A stretch of 64,000 nt of DNA, from NCBI GenBank assembly GCA_039030075.1, contig JBCCEW010000001.1:310001-374000 (forward strand). The letters are read 5' to 3'. The DNA comes from Myxococcota bacterium (GTDB taxonomy: Bacteria; Myxococcota_A; UBA9160; SMWR01). Shown here in pieces: positions 53,499 to 62,040 of this stretch; position 1 is the stretch's first letter, and each line of letters starts with the position of its first letter. The notes under the pieces were generated by a model, which was not told where the DNA came from, searched no databases, and was given only the letters and a program-made list of their open reading frames with translations. Both the position numbers and the translations under genes were made by a program.

Positions 53499-53843
53499 CT
53501 ACGCCGGGCCCAGCTTGTCGAGGTCGAGCGGCAGCTTCGCTCCGAGCCAGAGCGCGTCCTCGTCGTGCTCGCGTCGCACGTTCCCGTGCAGCGGATGCAC
53601 GAGCACCGAGCGACCGTCGCGGTGACGCAGCAGCCACGCGAGCACGGTGGACAGCTGGTGCGTCTCGAAGGGCAGCTGGAACATCGGCTCGGCGTGCGGG
53701 CCGACCGGCTGGGCGCGCAGCCGCCCCACGCGAATGCTGTCGAGCTCCTGCTCCGCCCGAGTGTGGAGTTCCTGCAAACCGGACTCGCCGGTCGGGTCGT
53801 AGACGTGGGCGTGGTAGCCGGTCGGGTCGACGCGATCGCTCAT
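53499..53843 (-). CDS. DOPA 4,5-dioxygenase-family protein
   Basis: The 114-residue protein matches the small DOPA 4,5-dioxygenase family: YHAHVYDPTGES near the N-terminus with the first metal His residues, PVGPHAEPMFQLPF and the LVHPLHGN loop with the second His, then AKLPLD. These enzymes cleave catechol rings in plants and fungi; bacterial members have mostly unknown substrates. Its start overlaps the azoreductase stop (ATGA), so the two are co-translated. First gene of the chromosomal backbone. Confidence 0.8.
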   Translation of the reverse strand: MSDRVDPTGYHAHVYDPTGESGLQELHTRAEQELDSIRVGRLRAQPVGPHAEPMFQLPFETHQLSTVLAWLLRHRDGRSVLVHPLHGNVRREHDEDALWLGAKLPLDLDKLGPA

Positions 53844-54448
53844 CGGGAGGCTCCGGGTGCCAAGGCCGCGCGCGCATCGGTCAGGGCTTCGGCCAGTCTG
53901 GCTTCCCCTCCCGCCACCAGCCCGTCGGCAGCGTAGATCTGGATCTCACCCACGCCGATGAACGCGAGGACGTGCCGCAGGTAGGGCGTCGCGAAGTCGA
54001 CGGGGCTGCCCACGGGCGTTCCACCGCTCGCGACGGCGAGGTACGCCGGAATGCCCGAGAGCAACCCCTCGGGTCCGTTCGCCGTGTAGCGGAAGGTCTC
54101 GCGCGCGCGCACCACCAGGTCGATCCAGGCCTTGAGGGCTGCGGGGATCCCGAAGTTGTAGATCGGGACGGAGAGGACGAGCGCGTCGGCCGCGCGCAGC
54201 TCCTCGATCGGATCGGTCGACACCGCGAGCCGCTCCCGCTGCTCGGGCGTGCGCGCGCCCGCGTCGGTGAAGAACGCCGTGACGAGGGTCTCGTCCAGGA
54301 GTAGCGGCGGCTGTGTCGTCAGGTCGCGCGTGGTGAGCTGCCAGTCGTCGCCCGAACTGGCGCGAAGGGATTCGACGATGGCATCGGCGAGCTGGCGACT
54401 CGCCGAGTCGCTGCGCCGGGCGCTGGAGTCGATGCGGAGTACGTGCAC
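53840..54448 (-). CDS. azoR: FMN-dependent NADH-azoreductase
   Basis: The protein is 202 residues from the GTG at 54448, with AGGAG seven bases upstream and the typical N-terminal HVLRIDSSARRSDSAS phosphate-binding loop; the longer frame adds seven residues. Further AzoR signs are LVLSVPIYNFGIPAALKAWID, TFRYTANGPEGLLSG and GGTPVGSP. It reduces quinones and azo compounds with NADH using FMN. It is coupled to the dioxygenase-like gene, suggesting detoxification of aromatic compounds. Confidence 0.88.
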   Translation of the reverse strand: MHVLRIDSSARRSDSASRQLADAIVESLRASSGDDWQLTTRDLTTQPPLLLDETLVTAFFTDAGARTPEQRERLAVSTDPIEELRAADALVLSVPIYNFGIPAALKAWIDLVVRARETFRYTANGPEGLLSGIPAYLAVASGGTPVGSPVDFATPYLRHVLAFIGVGEIQIYAADGLVAGGEARLAEALTDARAALAPGASR

Positions 54449-54486
54449 GAGAACATCTCCTGGGCGCATGCTGCGCCACGGGTCGG

Positions 54487-56106
54487 TCAGGCAGGGTCGC
54501 AGGTCGGGTCGGGGGTGAAGACGCGTGGCGCGCCAGCCACGGTGGGCAGCGCGGCCCGCAGCAGCTCGATCAACTCCTCGGTGACCACCGGCGCTTCGAG
54601 TTCGGTGTGGCCGGCGGGGACCAGGCTCGTCGAATCGGCGCCCGGGAGCAGCGCGCTCGAGACCCGTACGACGTCGTCCGAGCCGTCACCCACGTCACCG
54701 ATCACGTTGTGGAAGCGGACGTTCGCGGGGACCGGAAGGTCGGCCAGCGGTGCCAGCAGGGGGTGGTCCGGGGCAAGGGCACGAATACTGGTCGGCCCTC
54801 CCGCTTCGAAATAGGACCGGAAGCGTGGCCGCAATGCGTCGGCGTCGGAGGCGGCCACGCGTCGGAAGAGCTCGGTGAACTCGGGCGGAAGCTCGATGAG
54901 CGCGTTGCCGAGCGCTCCCGCCAGACCACCGGCGAGGTCGCTCCCGCGATGGGGCGACATCACGAAGATCGCGCGCTCGATCGACGGCATCGGGTTCAAC
55001 CAGAAGAGCGATTCGAGGAGCGCGCGATCCGCATCCGAGACCCTCAGCTTCGCCGGGGGGACCCGGAACACCTCGCGCCATAGCCGGTCCCCGCTCTTCG
55101 AGATCGATGCCTTCAGCAACAGGCCGCCCATGCTGTGGCCCACCGCGACGATGCCCGCGTCGTGGCCGAGCGCCTCGAGGGTCCGGCGCAGCGTTCGTCG
55201 CATCTCGCGCGAAGTCCACAGATAGGGCACGCCGGTCGCATAGAAGTAGTGCCAGACCTGGTAGTGGCGACGCAGCTCGGGTTCGCCGTAGACGGCGTTG
55301 GTGAGCGCGCTCCAAACGGAAGGACTCGAGCCCAGGCCATGCACCATCAGGAGCGGCGTCCTGGCTGGGTCGTAGGGCTCGAGGAGGAAGAGTCCCTCGC
55401 GCTCCTTCGAGAACGCGCGCAGGAGCCCTGTGCGTCCTTCCCGGGTGAGCCTCGCCGAATCGAGCAGCCGCGAATAGGGCACCGTGAGATCCGCGGCCAG
55501 ACTGAGTCGCCGTCCCTCGAGCCGGGCCGCGTCGAAGCGACGCGGGTCCACCCAGGAGACCCGTGCGCAGTCGGTCGACGGAAAACTCAGGAGTGCCGTG
55601 GCGGGAGTGAAGCGCCCCTCCGGCGGGAACTTCGCCCAGGGAATCGGCGAGGGGGGCGCGCGACCCTCGAGCGATACGGGCAGCCCGTCCCCCGGAGTCT
55701 GGTAGTGGCGCAGTCCTTCCACGCGGACGCGCTGCGTGGGGACGACCCGGAGCTCCGCGTCGCGCGGCGCGAACGCGATCCCTGTCAGCTCCGCCTCTGG
55801 CACAGCGAGAAGCGAGGCGAGCGCCCGGCGTCGGGACGCGCGCGCGCGAGCGGATGCGGGATCTTCGGCCGTTTCGCGGCGGGCGTCGGCGAGCTCGGCG
55901 GCGATGCGTTCCGTCGTCGGCGCAGCCTCTGTCCGAAGGCGGGTCTGAACGGGGTTTGCGCACGCCACCGCGACGGCGATTGCGACGAAGCTCCCGAGCG
56001 CGCGAGCTGCGGCCAAGCCGCGCTCCCAAGGGAGGCGGCGACAGGGTGCTTCGACGGACACGACGTGGAAAGACGGGAGAGGCACGGGACTCGCAGGTGG
56101 CGCCAT
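54487..56106 (-). CDS. PGAP1-like alpha/beta hydrolase lipoprotein
   Basis: The protein has up to 539 residues; the start is uncertain and an in-frame GTG at 56061 is possible. A hydrophobic stretch ends in VAVACAN with a candidate lipidated Cys. The hydrolase part has the oxyanion loop MVHGLGSSPSVW, the nucleophile elbow VGHSMGGLLLKA and SPHRGSDLA; a late His in PAGHTELE completes the triad. It is a clear relative of the 60008-61969 protein, with the same insertion pattern. Substrate unknown, probably lipid. Confidence 0.8.
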   Translation of the reverse strand: MAPPASPVPLPSFHVVSVEAPCRRLPWERGLAAARALGSFVAIAVAVACANPVQTRLRTEAAPTTERIAAELADARRETAEDPASARARASRRRALASLLAVPEAELTGIAFAPRDAELRVVPTQRVRVEGLRHYQTPGDGLPVSLEGRAPPSPIPWAKFPPEGRFTPATALLSFPSTDCARVSWVDPRRFDAARLEGRRLSLAADLTVPYSRLLDSARLTREGRTGLLRAFSKEREGLFLLEPYDPARTPLLMVHGLGSSPSVWSALTNAVYGEPELRRHYQVWHYFYATGVPYLWTSREMRRTLRRTLEALGHDAGIVAVGHSMGGLLLKASISKSGDRLWREVFRVPPAKLRVSDADRALLESLFWLNPMPSIERAIFVMSPHRGSDLAGGLAGALGNALIELPPEFTELFRRVAASDADALRPRFRSYFEAGGPTSIRALAPDHPLLAPLADLPVPANVRFHNVIGDVGDGSDDVVRVSSALLPGADSTSLVPAGHTELEAPVVTEELIELLRAALPTVAGAPRVFTPDPTCDPA

Positions 56107-56221
56107 CCCAGTGTAGGGAGCACGGCGGCACGCGCGCGTCGAGGCGCCGAGCTGGGCAGAGCGGTCGGCAGGGGAGGGGACGGCAACACCCGCCCGCCCC
56201 CTCCCGCGCCTGGCGCGGGCG

Positions 56222-56686
56222 CTACATGCAGCCGGCGGTGCCGGCGCAGCCGAGGCCCGAGGGGCCGGGCGCCCCGGAGCCCGTGAACATGTCGAGGAAG
56301 AGCGGATTGAAGTCCTCTCCGTCCACGTCGTTGTCGCAGTCGAAATCCGAGATCGGGTTGCCCAGCTGCGGGAGACACGCGGCCGTATTCGGCGGAATCG
56401 TGGAACTGAAGTGCTGGAGGAAGGCGCACGGGTCGCTCGGCGTGGGCTGGTTGAAGTCGGCGCCGTCGACGTCGAAGTCGTTGTCGAGGTCGGCGTCGCA
56501 GAAGTTCCCGTAGCCGTCCATGTCGACGTCGCAGTTGAACGGTGGCGGGTTGGGAACGTTGACGCAGTTGTCGATGGCGTCGGGTACGCCGTCGCCGTCC
56601 GTGTCCGGCGCGAGTCCGGCGAGGACCGCGCTCGGGAACGCGATGGCGAAGGCGATGGCGATGGCAGTCAAGAAATAGGACTTCAC
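56222..56686 (-). CDS. Exported protein with calcium-binding (TSP3/dockerin-like) repeats
   Basis: The protein is 154 residues from the GTG at 56686, with GAGGAG about ten bases upstream; a longer frame adds a basic leader. A signal peptide ends near AVLAG. The mature part repeats DTDGDGVPDAIDNC, DVDMDGYGNFCDADLDNDFDVDGADFN and DCDNDVDGEDFN, all Ca-binding loops, with several Cys pairs and a Cys-rich tail. Similar short proteins occur in many copies in such genomes. It is probably secreted. Confidence 0.8.
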   Translation of the reverse strand: MKSYFLTAIAIAFAIAFPSAVLAGLAPDTDGDGVPDAIDNCVNVPNPPPFNCDVDMDGYGNFCDADLDNDFDVDGADFNQPTPSDPCAFLQHFSSTIPPNTAACLPQLGNPISDFDCDNDVDGEDFNPLFLDMFTGSGAPGPSGLGCAGTAGCM

Positions 56687-56948
56687 GAAGACACTCCTCG
56701 ATCGGTCCGCACCCGAGATCATCGAACCGCCCGAGCGCTCGCCGGTCAAGCCGAAACGCGGCTCCGGGTGCTGGGGATTTCCTGGGGAGCGCAATCGGAG
56801 AGCGCTGACGCTTCCTCGTGTCGACTCACCCTTGTGTCGATCGCGGGCGGTCCGTCTCCCAAGAAAAAGCGGGCCGCGCCAAGAGGCGCGACCCGCTGGA
56901 GCGGGCGCAGGCGAGACGGCGTCGGGCCGCCTCGCCGGAATCGTCGTC

Positions 56949-58190
56949 TCAGACGCGCTCGATGATCACCGCGGGGGCCATGCCGCCGGCCGCGCACATC
57001 GTGATCAGCGCCTTGTTCCCGCCAGAGCGCTCGAGCTCGTCCAGGGCCGTACCGATCAGGATCGCGCCGGTGGCGCCGATCGGGTGGCCGAGGGCCATGG
57101 CGCCACCGTTCACGTTCACCTTCTCGCGGTCGAGGTCGAGGTCGCGGATGAACTTCTCCGCCACTACCGAGAAGGCTTCGTTGATCTCGAAGACGTCGAT
57201 GTCGTCGGTGGTGAGCCCCGCCTTCTCGAGCACCTTCTTCGCGGCCGGCACCGGAGCGTTGAGCATCAGCGTCGGGCAGTCGCCCATGTTGGCGGTCGCG
57301 ATGATCCGCGCGCGCGGCTTCAGGCCCGACTGCTTCACCTGGTTCTCGGAGGCGAGCAGCAGGGCGCCCGCGCCGTCCACCACACCCGACGAGTTGCCGG
57401 CGTGGTGGATGTGGTTGATCTCGCCGAGGTCGGTGTACTTCTGCTTGATCAGGTCGCCGTAGGTGGTGCCCTGCTCGTCGATCGGGATGCCCGCCCAGGC
57501 CGCGAAGGAGGGCTTCAAGCTCGTGAGCTTCTCCATCGTCGTGCCCGGTCGCGGGAACTCTTCCTTGTCGAGGGCGACGCTGCCGTCCTCGTTGTGCACC
57601 GGGACGAGGGCGCCGTCGAAACGGCCTTCCTTGATGGCGCGCTCGGCACGCTGCTGCGACACGAGGGCCAGCTGGTCGACGGCATCGCGGTCGATGCCTT
57701 CGATCGTCGCGATCGCATCGGCGCACACACCCTGTTGGGACTGGGGGTGCTTCTTGCGCAGCGAGAGGTTGCCGCTGTCGATCATCGGCGGCGTCGTCGG
57801 GTCCGCCGACGCGGCCGTGTAGCTCATCATCTCGGTGCCGCCGGCGATCACGAGATCTTCCATCCCGGACATGACCTGGGCCGCGGCGAGGTTCACGCTG
57901 GTGATCCCGGAGCCGCAGAAGCGGTCGAGGGTCACACCCGAGGCCTTGACGTCGTAGCCGGCGTCGAGCGCGGCCATGCGGCCGAGGTCGCCCCCCTGGC
58001 TCCCGCGCTGGGAGCTGGTGCCCCAGATGATGTCGTCGACGCGGGAGGTGTCGAGGTCGTTCCGCTCGGCGAGGGCCTTGAGGACCGTGGCGCCGAGGTG
58101 CTGGGGATGGAGGTGGGCGAGGGCGCCCTTGCCGACCTTGCCGATGCCCCGGGGCGTGCGGCAGGCGTCGATGATGAAAGCGTCGGACAT
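56949..58190 (-). CDS. Acetyl-CoA acetyltransferase / 3-ketoacyl-CoA thiolase
   Basis: The 413-residue protein has all thiolase landmarks: the acyl-accepting Cys92 (LDRFCGSGI), NEAFSVVAEKF, GGAMALGHPIGATG with His369, and TMCAAGGMAPA with Cys399. It starts with SDAFIIDACRTPRG, typical of the FadA/PhaA-like group. It cleaves or condenses acyl-CoA in fatty-acid oxidation or related pathways. Opposite-strand frames across the gene are GC-driven shadows. Confidence 0.93.
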   Translation of the reverse strand: MSDAFIIDACRTPRGIGKVGKGALAHLHPQHLGATVLKALAERNDLDTSRVDDIIWGTSSQRGSQGGDLGRMAALDAGYDVKASGVTLDRFCGSGITSVNLAAAQVMSGMEDLVIAGGTEMMSYTAASADPTTPPMIDSGNLSLRKKHPQSQQGVCADAIATIEGIDRDAVDQLALVSQQRAERAIKEGRFDGALVPVHNEDGSVALDKEEFPRPGTTMEKLTSLKPSFAAWAGIPIDEQGTTYGDLIKQKYTDLGEINHIHHAGNSSGVVDGAGALLLASENQVKQSGLKPRARIIATANMGDCPTLMLNAPVPAAKKVLEKAGLTTDDIDVFEINEAFSVVAEKFIRDLDLDREKVNVNGGAMALGHPIGATGAILIGTALDELERSGGNKALITMCAAGGMAPAVIIERV

Positions 58191-58405
58191 CGGGAAGTCT
58201 CCTTTGGCGGGGTTGGGGGCAACGGCGATCCCGTGCCGCCGGCATTGTACTGGCGCCCCCTCGGATGTCAGGGGCGGCCGGGAAGGGCTGCAGTACAGGG
58301 TGGCTGGAAGTCAGGAGGGCCTGCCGGGCGGTGTTCCAGGGCCCGCGCCCGGTATCTTCGCGTCACGCCGATCGCCGTCGCGAGCCGCGAGAACGAGGAG
58401 AGCCG

Positions 58406-59167
58406 GTGCCCGGAGAGCGCGTGGTTGCCGAGACGCTGCCCGACCCGCTCGAGCTGGACGCGCTCCTTCGACGCTACGGCGCGGAGGAGGCGCTGCCCTA
58501 CCTCGGTGAGCTGAGCTGGTTGCGCCTGGTGGCGTTCGCCGCGAGCCGCCAGGTCGCCGATCCGCCGCTGCCCTATCTGACCTACCCGCTGTTTCGCGAG
58601 TACGGCGAGGCGCGGAACTACGACCTCGAGGAGACTCGCGCGGGGTGGGAGCTGCTGCTCACCGGCCGCCTGAACGAGTTCCTGCCCCAGGTGACGCGGC
58701 ATCTGATCCGCTCGACGGGTCGGATCCCGCCCGAAGTGGAGGCGCTGCTGCGTCACCCGCCTTTCGGCGTCGAGGTGAAGCCCGACGTCTTCGACCCGCC
58801 GACCCACCTGCCCGAGACCGTCTGGGCGCAGCTGTGGGACGACTTCCGCGTCTGGCGCGGTCAGACCAGCGCCGACCGGCTGCACTATCGCCGTGATCTC
58901 CTGTTCCGAGACACGCTTCGCCGGGTCTACGAGCAGGCGTCGGCCGGGGCCGTGTGCGCCTGGGCCGATGAGATCACCGGGTTGCGTTCCGTCCAGCTGG
59001 CGCTGCTCGTCTACGCAGAGTTCAACGGCGTGGCGCTGCGCCTCGAGGACATCGAAGGGGTGCGGCAGGCACTGCGCGCAGGCGACCTCACAGCCCTGAT
59101 CGAGGCGGGCCTCGCCTTCTTCGCCGAGCAGGGTCCCGACGCGGCCTACCGTTTCCTGACGGACTGA
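58406..59167 (+). CDS. Unknown soluble protein
   Basis: The protein is 253 residues from the GTG at 58406, preceded by GAGGAG; the frame upstream lacks natural composition. It is helical and acidic, with RRYGAEEALPYLGELSW and LLTGRLNEFLPQVTRHLIR; no motif is recognised. Codon use is like the surrounding backbone genes. It lies 215 bp after the divergent thiolase gene and before the NUDIX gene on the same strand. Confidence 0.65.
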   Translation: MPGERVVAETLPDPLELDALLRRYGAEEALPYLGELSWLRLVAFAASRQVADPPLPYLTYPLFREYGEARNYDLEETRAGWELLLTGRLNEFLPQVTRHLIRSTGRIPPEVEALLRHPPFGVEVKPDVFDPPTHLPETVWAQLWDDFRVWRGQTSADRLHYRRDLLFRDTLRRVYEQASAGAVCAWADEITGLRSVQLALLVYAEFNGVALRLEDIEGVRQALRAGDLTALIEAGLAFFAEQGPDAAYRFLTD

Positions 59168-59255
59168 TGCTCACTCGCCCAACCGCGACGCCATCGCGCG
59201 TCGAGGCGGCTCGACGCTCGACCCTCTAGACTGCGCACTCTTTCGAGGAGCCCCC

Positions 59256-59978
59256 ATGGCCGACGAGACCCCGCGTTCCTTCTCCGACCGCCTCGCGGTT
59301 CAGCCCGACAAGCCGGCCGAGCTGGTGGCGGCAGCGACCGTCATCCTGCTGCGCGACTCCGACGACGGGCTCGAGACCCTGATGCTGCGCAAGAACTCGA
59401 AGATCGCCTTCGGAGGGATGTGGGTCTTTCCGGGGGGTCGCATCGACGATGACGACGGATCTCCCGACGATCCGATGGAAGAGCGGGCGCGCTTGGCCGC
59501 GGTGCGCGAGGCCGAAGAGGAGGCGTCGCTCGACCTGGATCCCGACGGCCTGGTCTGGTTCTCCCACTGGACGCCGCCGCCGGTCGAGATCCGGCGCTTC
59601 TCCACCTGGTTCTTCGCGGCGCCGGCGCCGAGCAGCGAGGTGACGATCGACGACGGCGAGATCACCGACAGCCGCTGGCTCTCCCCTCGCGCGGCGCTCG
59701 ACCAGCAGCGCGAGGGCGAGATCGAGCTGGTGCCGCCGACCTTCGTGACGCTCCACTACCTGCAGCCCTATGACACCGCAGCCGAGGCCCTGGCCGGACT
59801 GGGCGGGGACGGCTTGCGCCGCTACGTGACGCAGATCGGCAAGGGCGATGAGGGCATGGTCGTGATGTGGGAAGGGGACGCGGGCTACGACGCGCGCGAT
59901 CCCAATCTGCCTGGGGCACGGCATCGGCTCACGATGTCGAAGCAGGGCTACCACTTCGACGACTCGGGCGTCGCGTAG
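59256..59978 (+). CDS. NUDIX hydrolase
   Basis: The 240-residue protein has the NUDIX box with a family-typical insertion: GGRIDDDDG, then LAAVREAEEEASLDL (RExxEE core). The N-terminal strand VAAATVILLR and the FPGG motif precede it; the C-terminal part resembles the larger RNR/CoA-type NUDIX proteins. It hydrolyses nucleoside-diphosphate-linked compounds; the exact substrate is not predictable. The ATG has GGAG about eleven bases upstream. Confidence 0.88.
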   Translation: MADETPRSFSDRLAVQPDKPAELVAAATVILLRDSDDGLETLMLRKNSKIAFGGMWVFPGGRIDDDDGSPDDPMEERARLAAVREAEEEASLDLDPDGLVWFSHWTPPPVEIRRFSTWFFAAPAPSSEVTIDDGEITDSRWLSPRAALDQQREGEIELVPPTFVTLHYLQPYDTAAEALAGLGGDGLRRYVTQIGKGDEGMVVMWEGDAGYDARDPNLPGARHRLTMSKQGYHFDDSGVA

Positions 59979-60007
59979 CCGCCCCGGCCGAGGCCTCCGC
60001 CGGAGGA

Positions 60008-61969
60008 TCAGGGGGCGGGTGGTCCACTGCTCACGGCGGGCAGCGCCGTGTCTTCTGCGCCGAAGGCCGGTGCCGGGGTCGTCTCGTGGGAGGCTGCGAT
60101 CACGTGCTCCGACGCGATCAGGTGTTCGACCAGGATGCGCCCGACTTCCATGATCGTCCCGGGGTGGGACTGGGTGGAGTGGCCCGAGCGCACCACGCGT
60201 TCGCTCTGCACGCCTTCGATGTGGGCGCTCTCGTAGGCGACCACTCCGTCGGCGCCTTCCTCGACCGGACCGTCTCCCTGCACGGCGATGATCGAGTGGG
60301 CGCTCACGTGGGGGGCGATCGGTAGCGAGCGCAGGGTGACCAGGAAGGGATTCGACGGCGTCATGTTGTCGATCGCGGTCGGGATCGTGTCGAGCGCGTC
60401 GTGGTCGATGAGGTCGGGGTTCAGCCGCACGGCGGTCGCGAATGCATCGACCATCAGGACCGGTAGGGTCACGAGGCCCGACACCCACTTCGCCGCACTC
60501 CAGAGGGTGAGATAGCTGCCGCCGTGGGGCGTCGCGATGAAGACGACCCGCTTCACGTAGGGGAGTGGTTCGAAGAAGAGGCTGCGGCGCAAGACGTGTG
60601 CCGACTCGGCGTCGAGCTCGAGGTCTTCGAAGGGGGCCTCGAAGCGCCAGAACTGGTCCCCGCTGTCCACCGAAGTGAGCTTCGTCAGCAGCCCGCCCTG
60701 GCTGTGCCCGATCACCACCATGTTGCGCAGCACAGGGTCGCGGCCGTTCGGGTCCAGCTCGTCCACCGCGTTCTGGAGGGACTCGCGCAAGAGTCCGGCC
60801 GAGAACGAGACCGGCTGGCCCGTGTCGTAGGTGAAGAGCCAGACCTGGAAGTTCTCGCGCAGGATCGGGATGCCCATCACTTCGTTCACGAGCTCGGCCC
60901 AGCGCCCCGGGCTCGAAGCGGTGCCGTGGACGAGCACCAGCGGGATTCGCCCCGGGCTGTACGGGTGGAGCAGGAAGAGGCCCTTCCCGAACTGCTCGGG
61001 AGGACGGATCCCGTAGTTGCCGAAGAACGCCGCGAGTTCACTCTCCCAGAACCGCGAGAGGGTGAGCGTGCTCGCGAGCGCCGCCGTCGTCTCGAACTCG
61101 AGGGGAACGGGGCGCCCGCTCACCTCGATCTCGTCGCCGGCGTCGGCCGCGTGGATGTTCACGTGCCCACGGAGGCGCCCGGTCTGGATCCCTTCCCGCG
61201 GCGCTTCGATGTGGAGCAGCGCGGTCACCGGGAGGTGCACGATGTTCGGCACGGGCGTGAGCGGAGGCTCGATGTCGGCCGCGAGCTGGGTGCGAGCGGC
61301 GAGCGGTGCACCGATGCCCGGGTGTCGGTAGCGGTTGCGCAGCCCTTGGACGGCCAGGTCGGCCGAAGCCTGGAAGTCGATCAGGTCGTAGCGGTCCCAG
61401 CGGAGGTCGCGCTCGTCGACGTCGACGGTGACCTCTCCGAAGGGCAGCGGGTAGGTCCCGTCGCGCAGCACGACACGCTCGCTGTCCGGGTCGGCGAAGC
61501 CGCGGGTCAAGCCGCGGTTGTAGAGGTCCGAGGCCAGGCGCAGGCGCGGGTCGAATGGGTCCGGGCTGGCGTCGGCGTCTTCGGGGAACAGGAAGGCGTA
61601 GGCGTAGATGGCCGCCGCGAGGTAGTGCTCGGGCGACTCGGTGCGCTCGGCGTGGAGGAACGAGAGCTCCGCGAGCGCGAAGAGTCGGTCGTCGGCCTCG
61701 GCCCAGAAGATGTCCTTGCGCATCCGGTCGAGGGTCAGCGCCGGATAGTCCTCGTAAGCCCCGTCGAGCGCACTCCGAAGCAGCACCGCCCGGGTGAACG
61801 AACTCGGCTCGTCGCCCGAGAGGGCACTCTGGGCCAACGCACCGTGCACCTTCCGCGGGTCCATCAGCTTCGTGCCGATGGGCGCCGTACAGCCGGTGCC
61901 GACGGCGAGGAGCCAGAGACTCGCGAGAGTCAGTCGGGTCGTCGCGGTCCAGCTCGAGCCTTGCCACAT
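60008..61969 (-). CDS. PGAP1-like alpha/beta hydrolase lipoprotein, larger paralogue
   Basis: The protein is 653 residues from the ATG at 61969, with GGAGG nine bases upstream; the frame continues far beyond but only as a GC-driven shadow. A lipoprotein signal ends in VGTGC (Cys27). Helical residues about 30-200 and a beta-rich domain (about 205-330) precede the hydrolase: VLVHGTASSPGRW, VIGHSQGGLLTK (nucleophile Ser) and ATPHGGSYL; a late SGHSTQ holds the His. It is related to the 54487-56106 protein. Confidence 0.83.
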   Translation of the reverse strand: MWQGSSWTATTRLTLASLWLLAVGTGCTAPIGTKLMDPRKVHGALAQSALSGDEPSSFTRAVLLRSALDGAYEDYPALTLDRMRKDIFWAEADDRLFALAELSFLHAERTESPEHYLAAAIYAYAFLFPEDADASPDPFDPRLRLASDLYNRGLTRGFADPDSERVVLRDGTYPLPFGEVTVDVDERDLRWDRYDLIDFQASADLAVQGLRNRYRHPGIGAPLAARTQLAADIEPPLTPVPNIVHLPVTALLHIEAPREGIQTGRLRGHVNIHAADAGDEIEVSGRPVPLEFETTAALASTLTLSRFWESELAAFFGNYGIRPPEQFGKGLFLLHPYSPGRIPLVLVHGTASSPGRWAELVNEVMGIPILRENFQVWLFTYDTGQPVSFSAGLLRESLQNAVDELDPNGRDPVLRNMVVIGHSQGGLLTKLTSVDSGDQFWRFEAPFEDLELDAESAHVLRRSLFFEPLPYVKRVVFIATPHGGSYLTLWSAAKWVSGLVTLPVLMVDAFATAVRLNPDLIDHDALDTIPTAIDNMTPSNPFLVTLRSLPIAPHVSAHSIIAVQGDGPVEEGADGVVAYESAHIEGVQSERVVRSGHSTQSHPGTIMEVGRILVEHLIASEHVIAASHETTPAPAFGAEDTALPAVSSGPPAP

Positions 61970-62040
61970 GGGCGTGTCCTCCACCGGGGGTGGCCGGGAG
62001 TATGCGGGGCGTCGCCCAGCTGCGCGATGCCCGGCGTGGT

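Noticed and set aside
56746..58514. Long ORFs overlapping the thiolase gene on both strands
   Set aside because: They are GC-driven shadows with Arg/Pro/Gly-rich products; the thiolase has full catalytic motifs.
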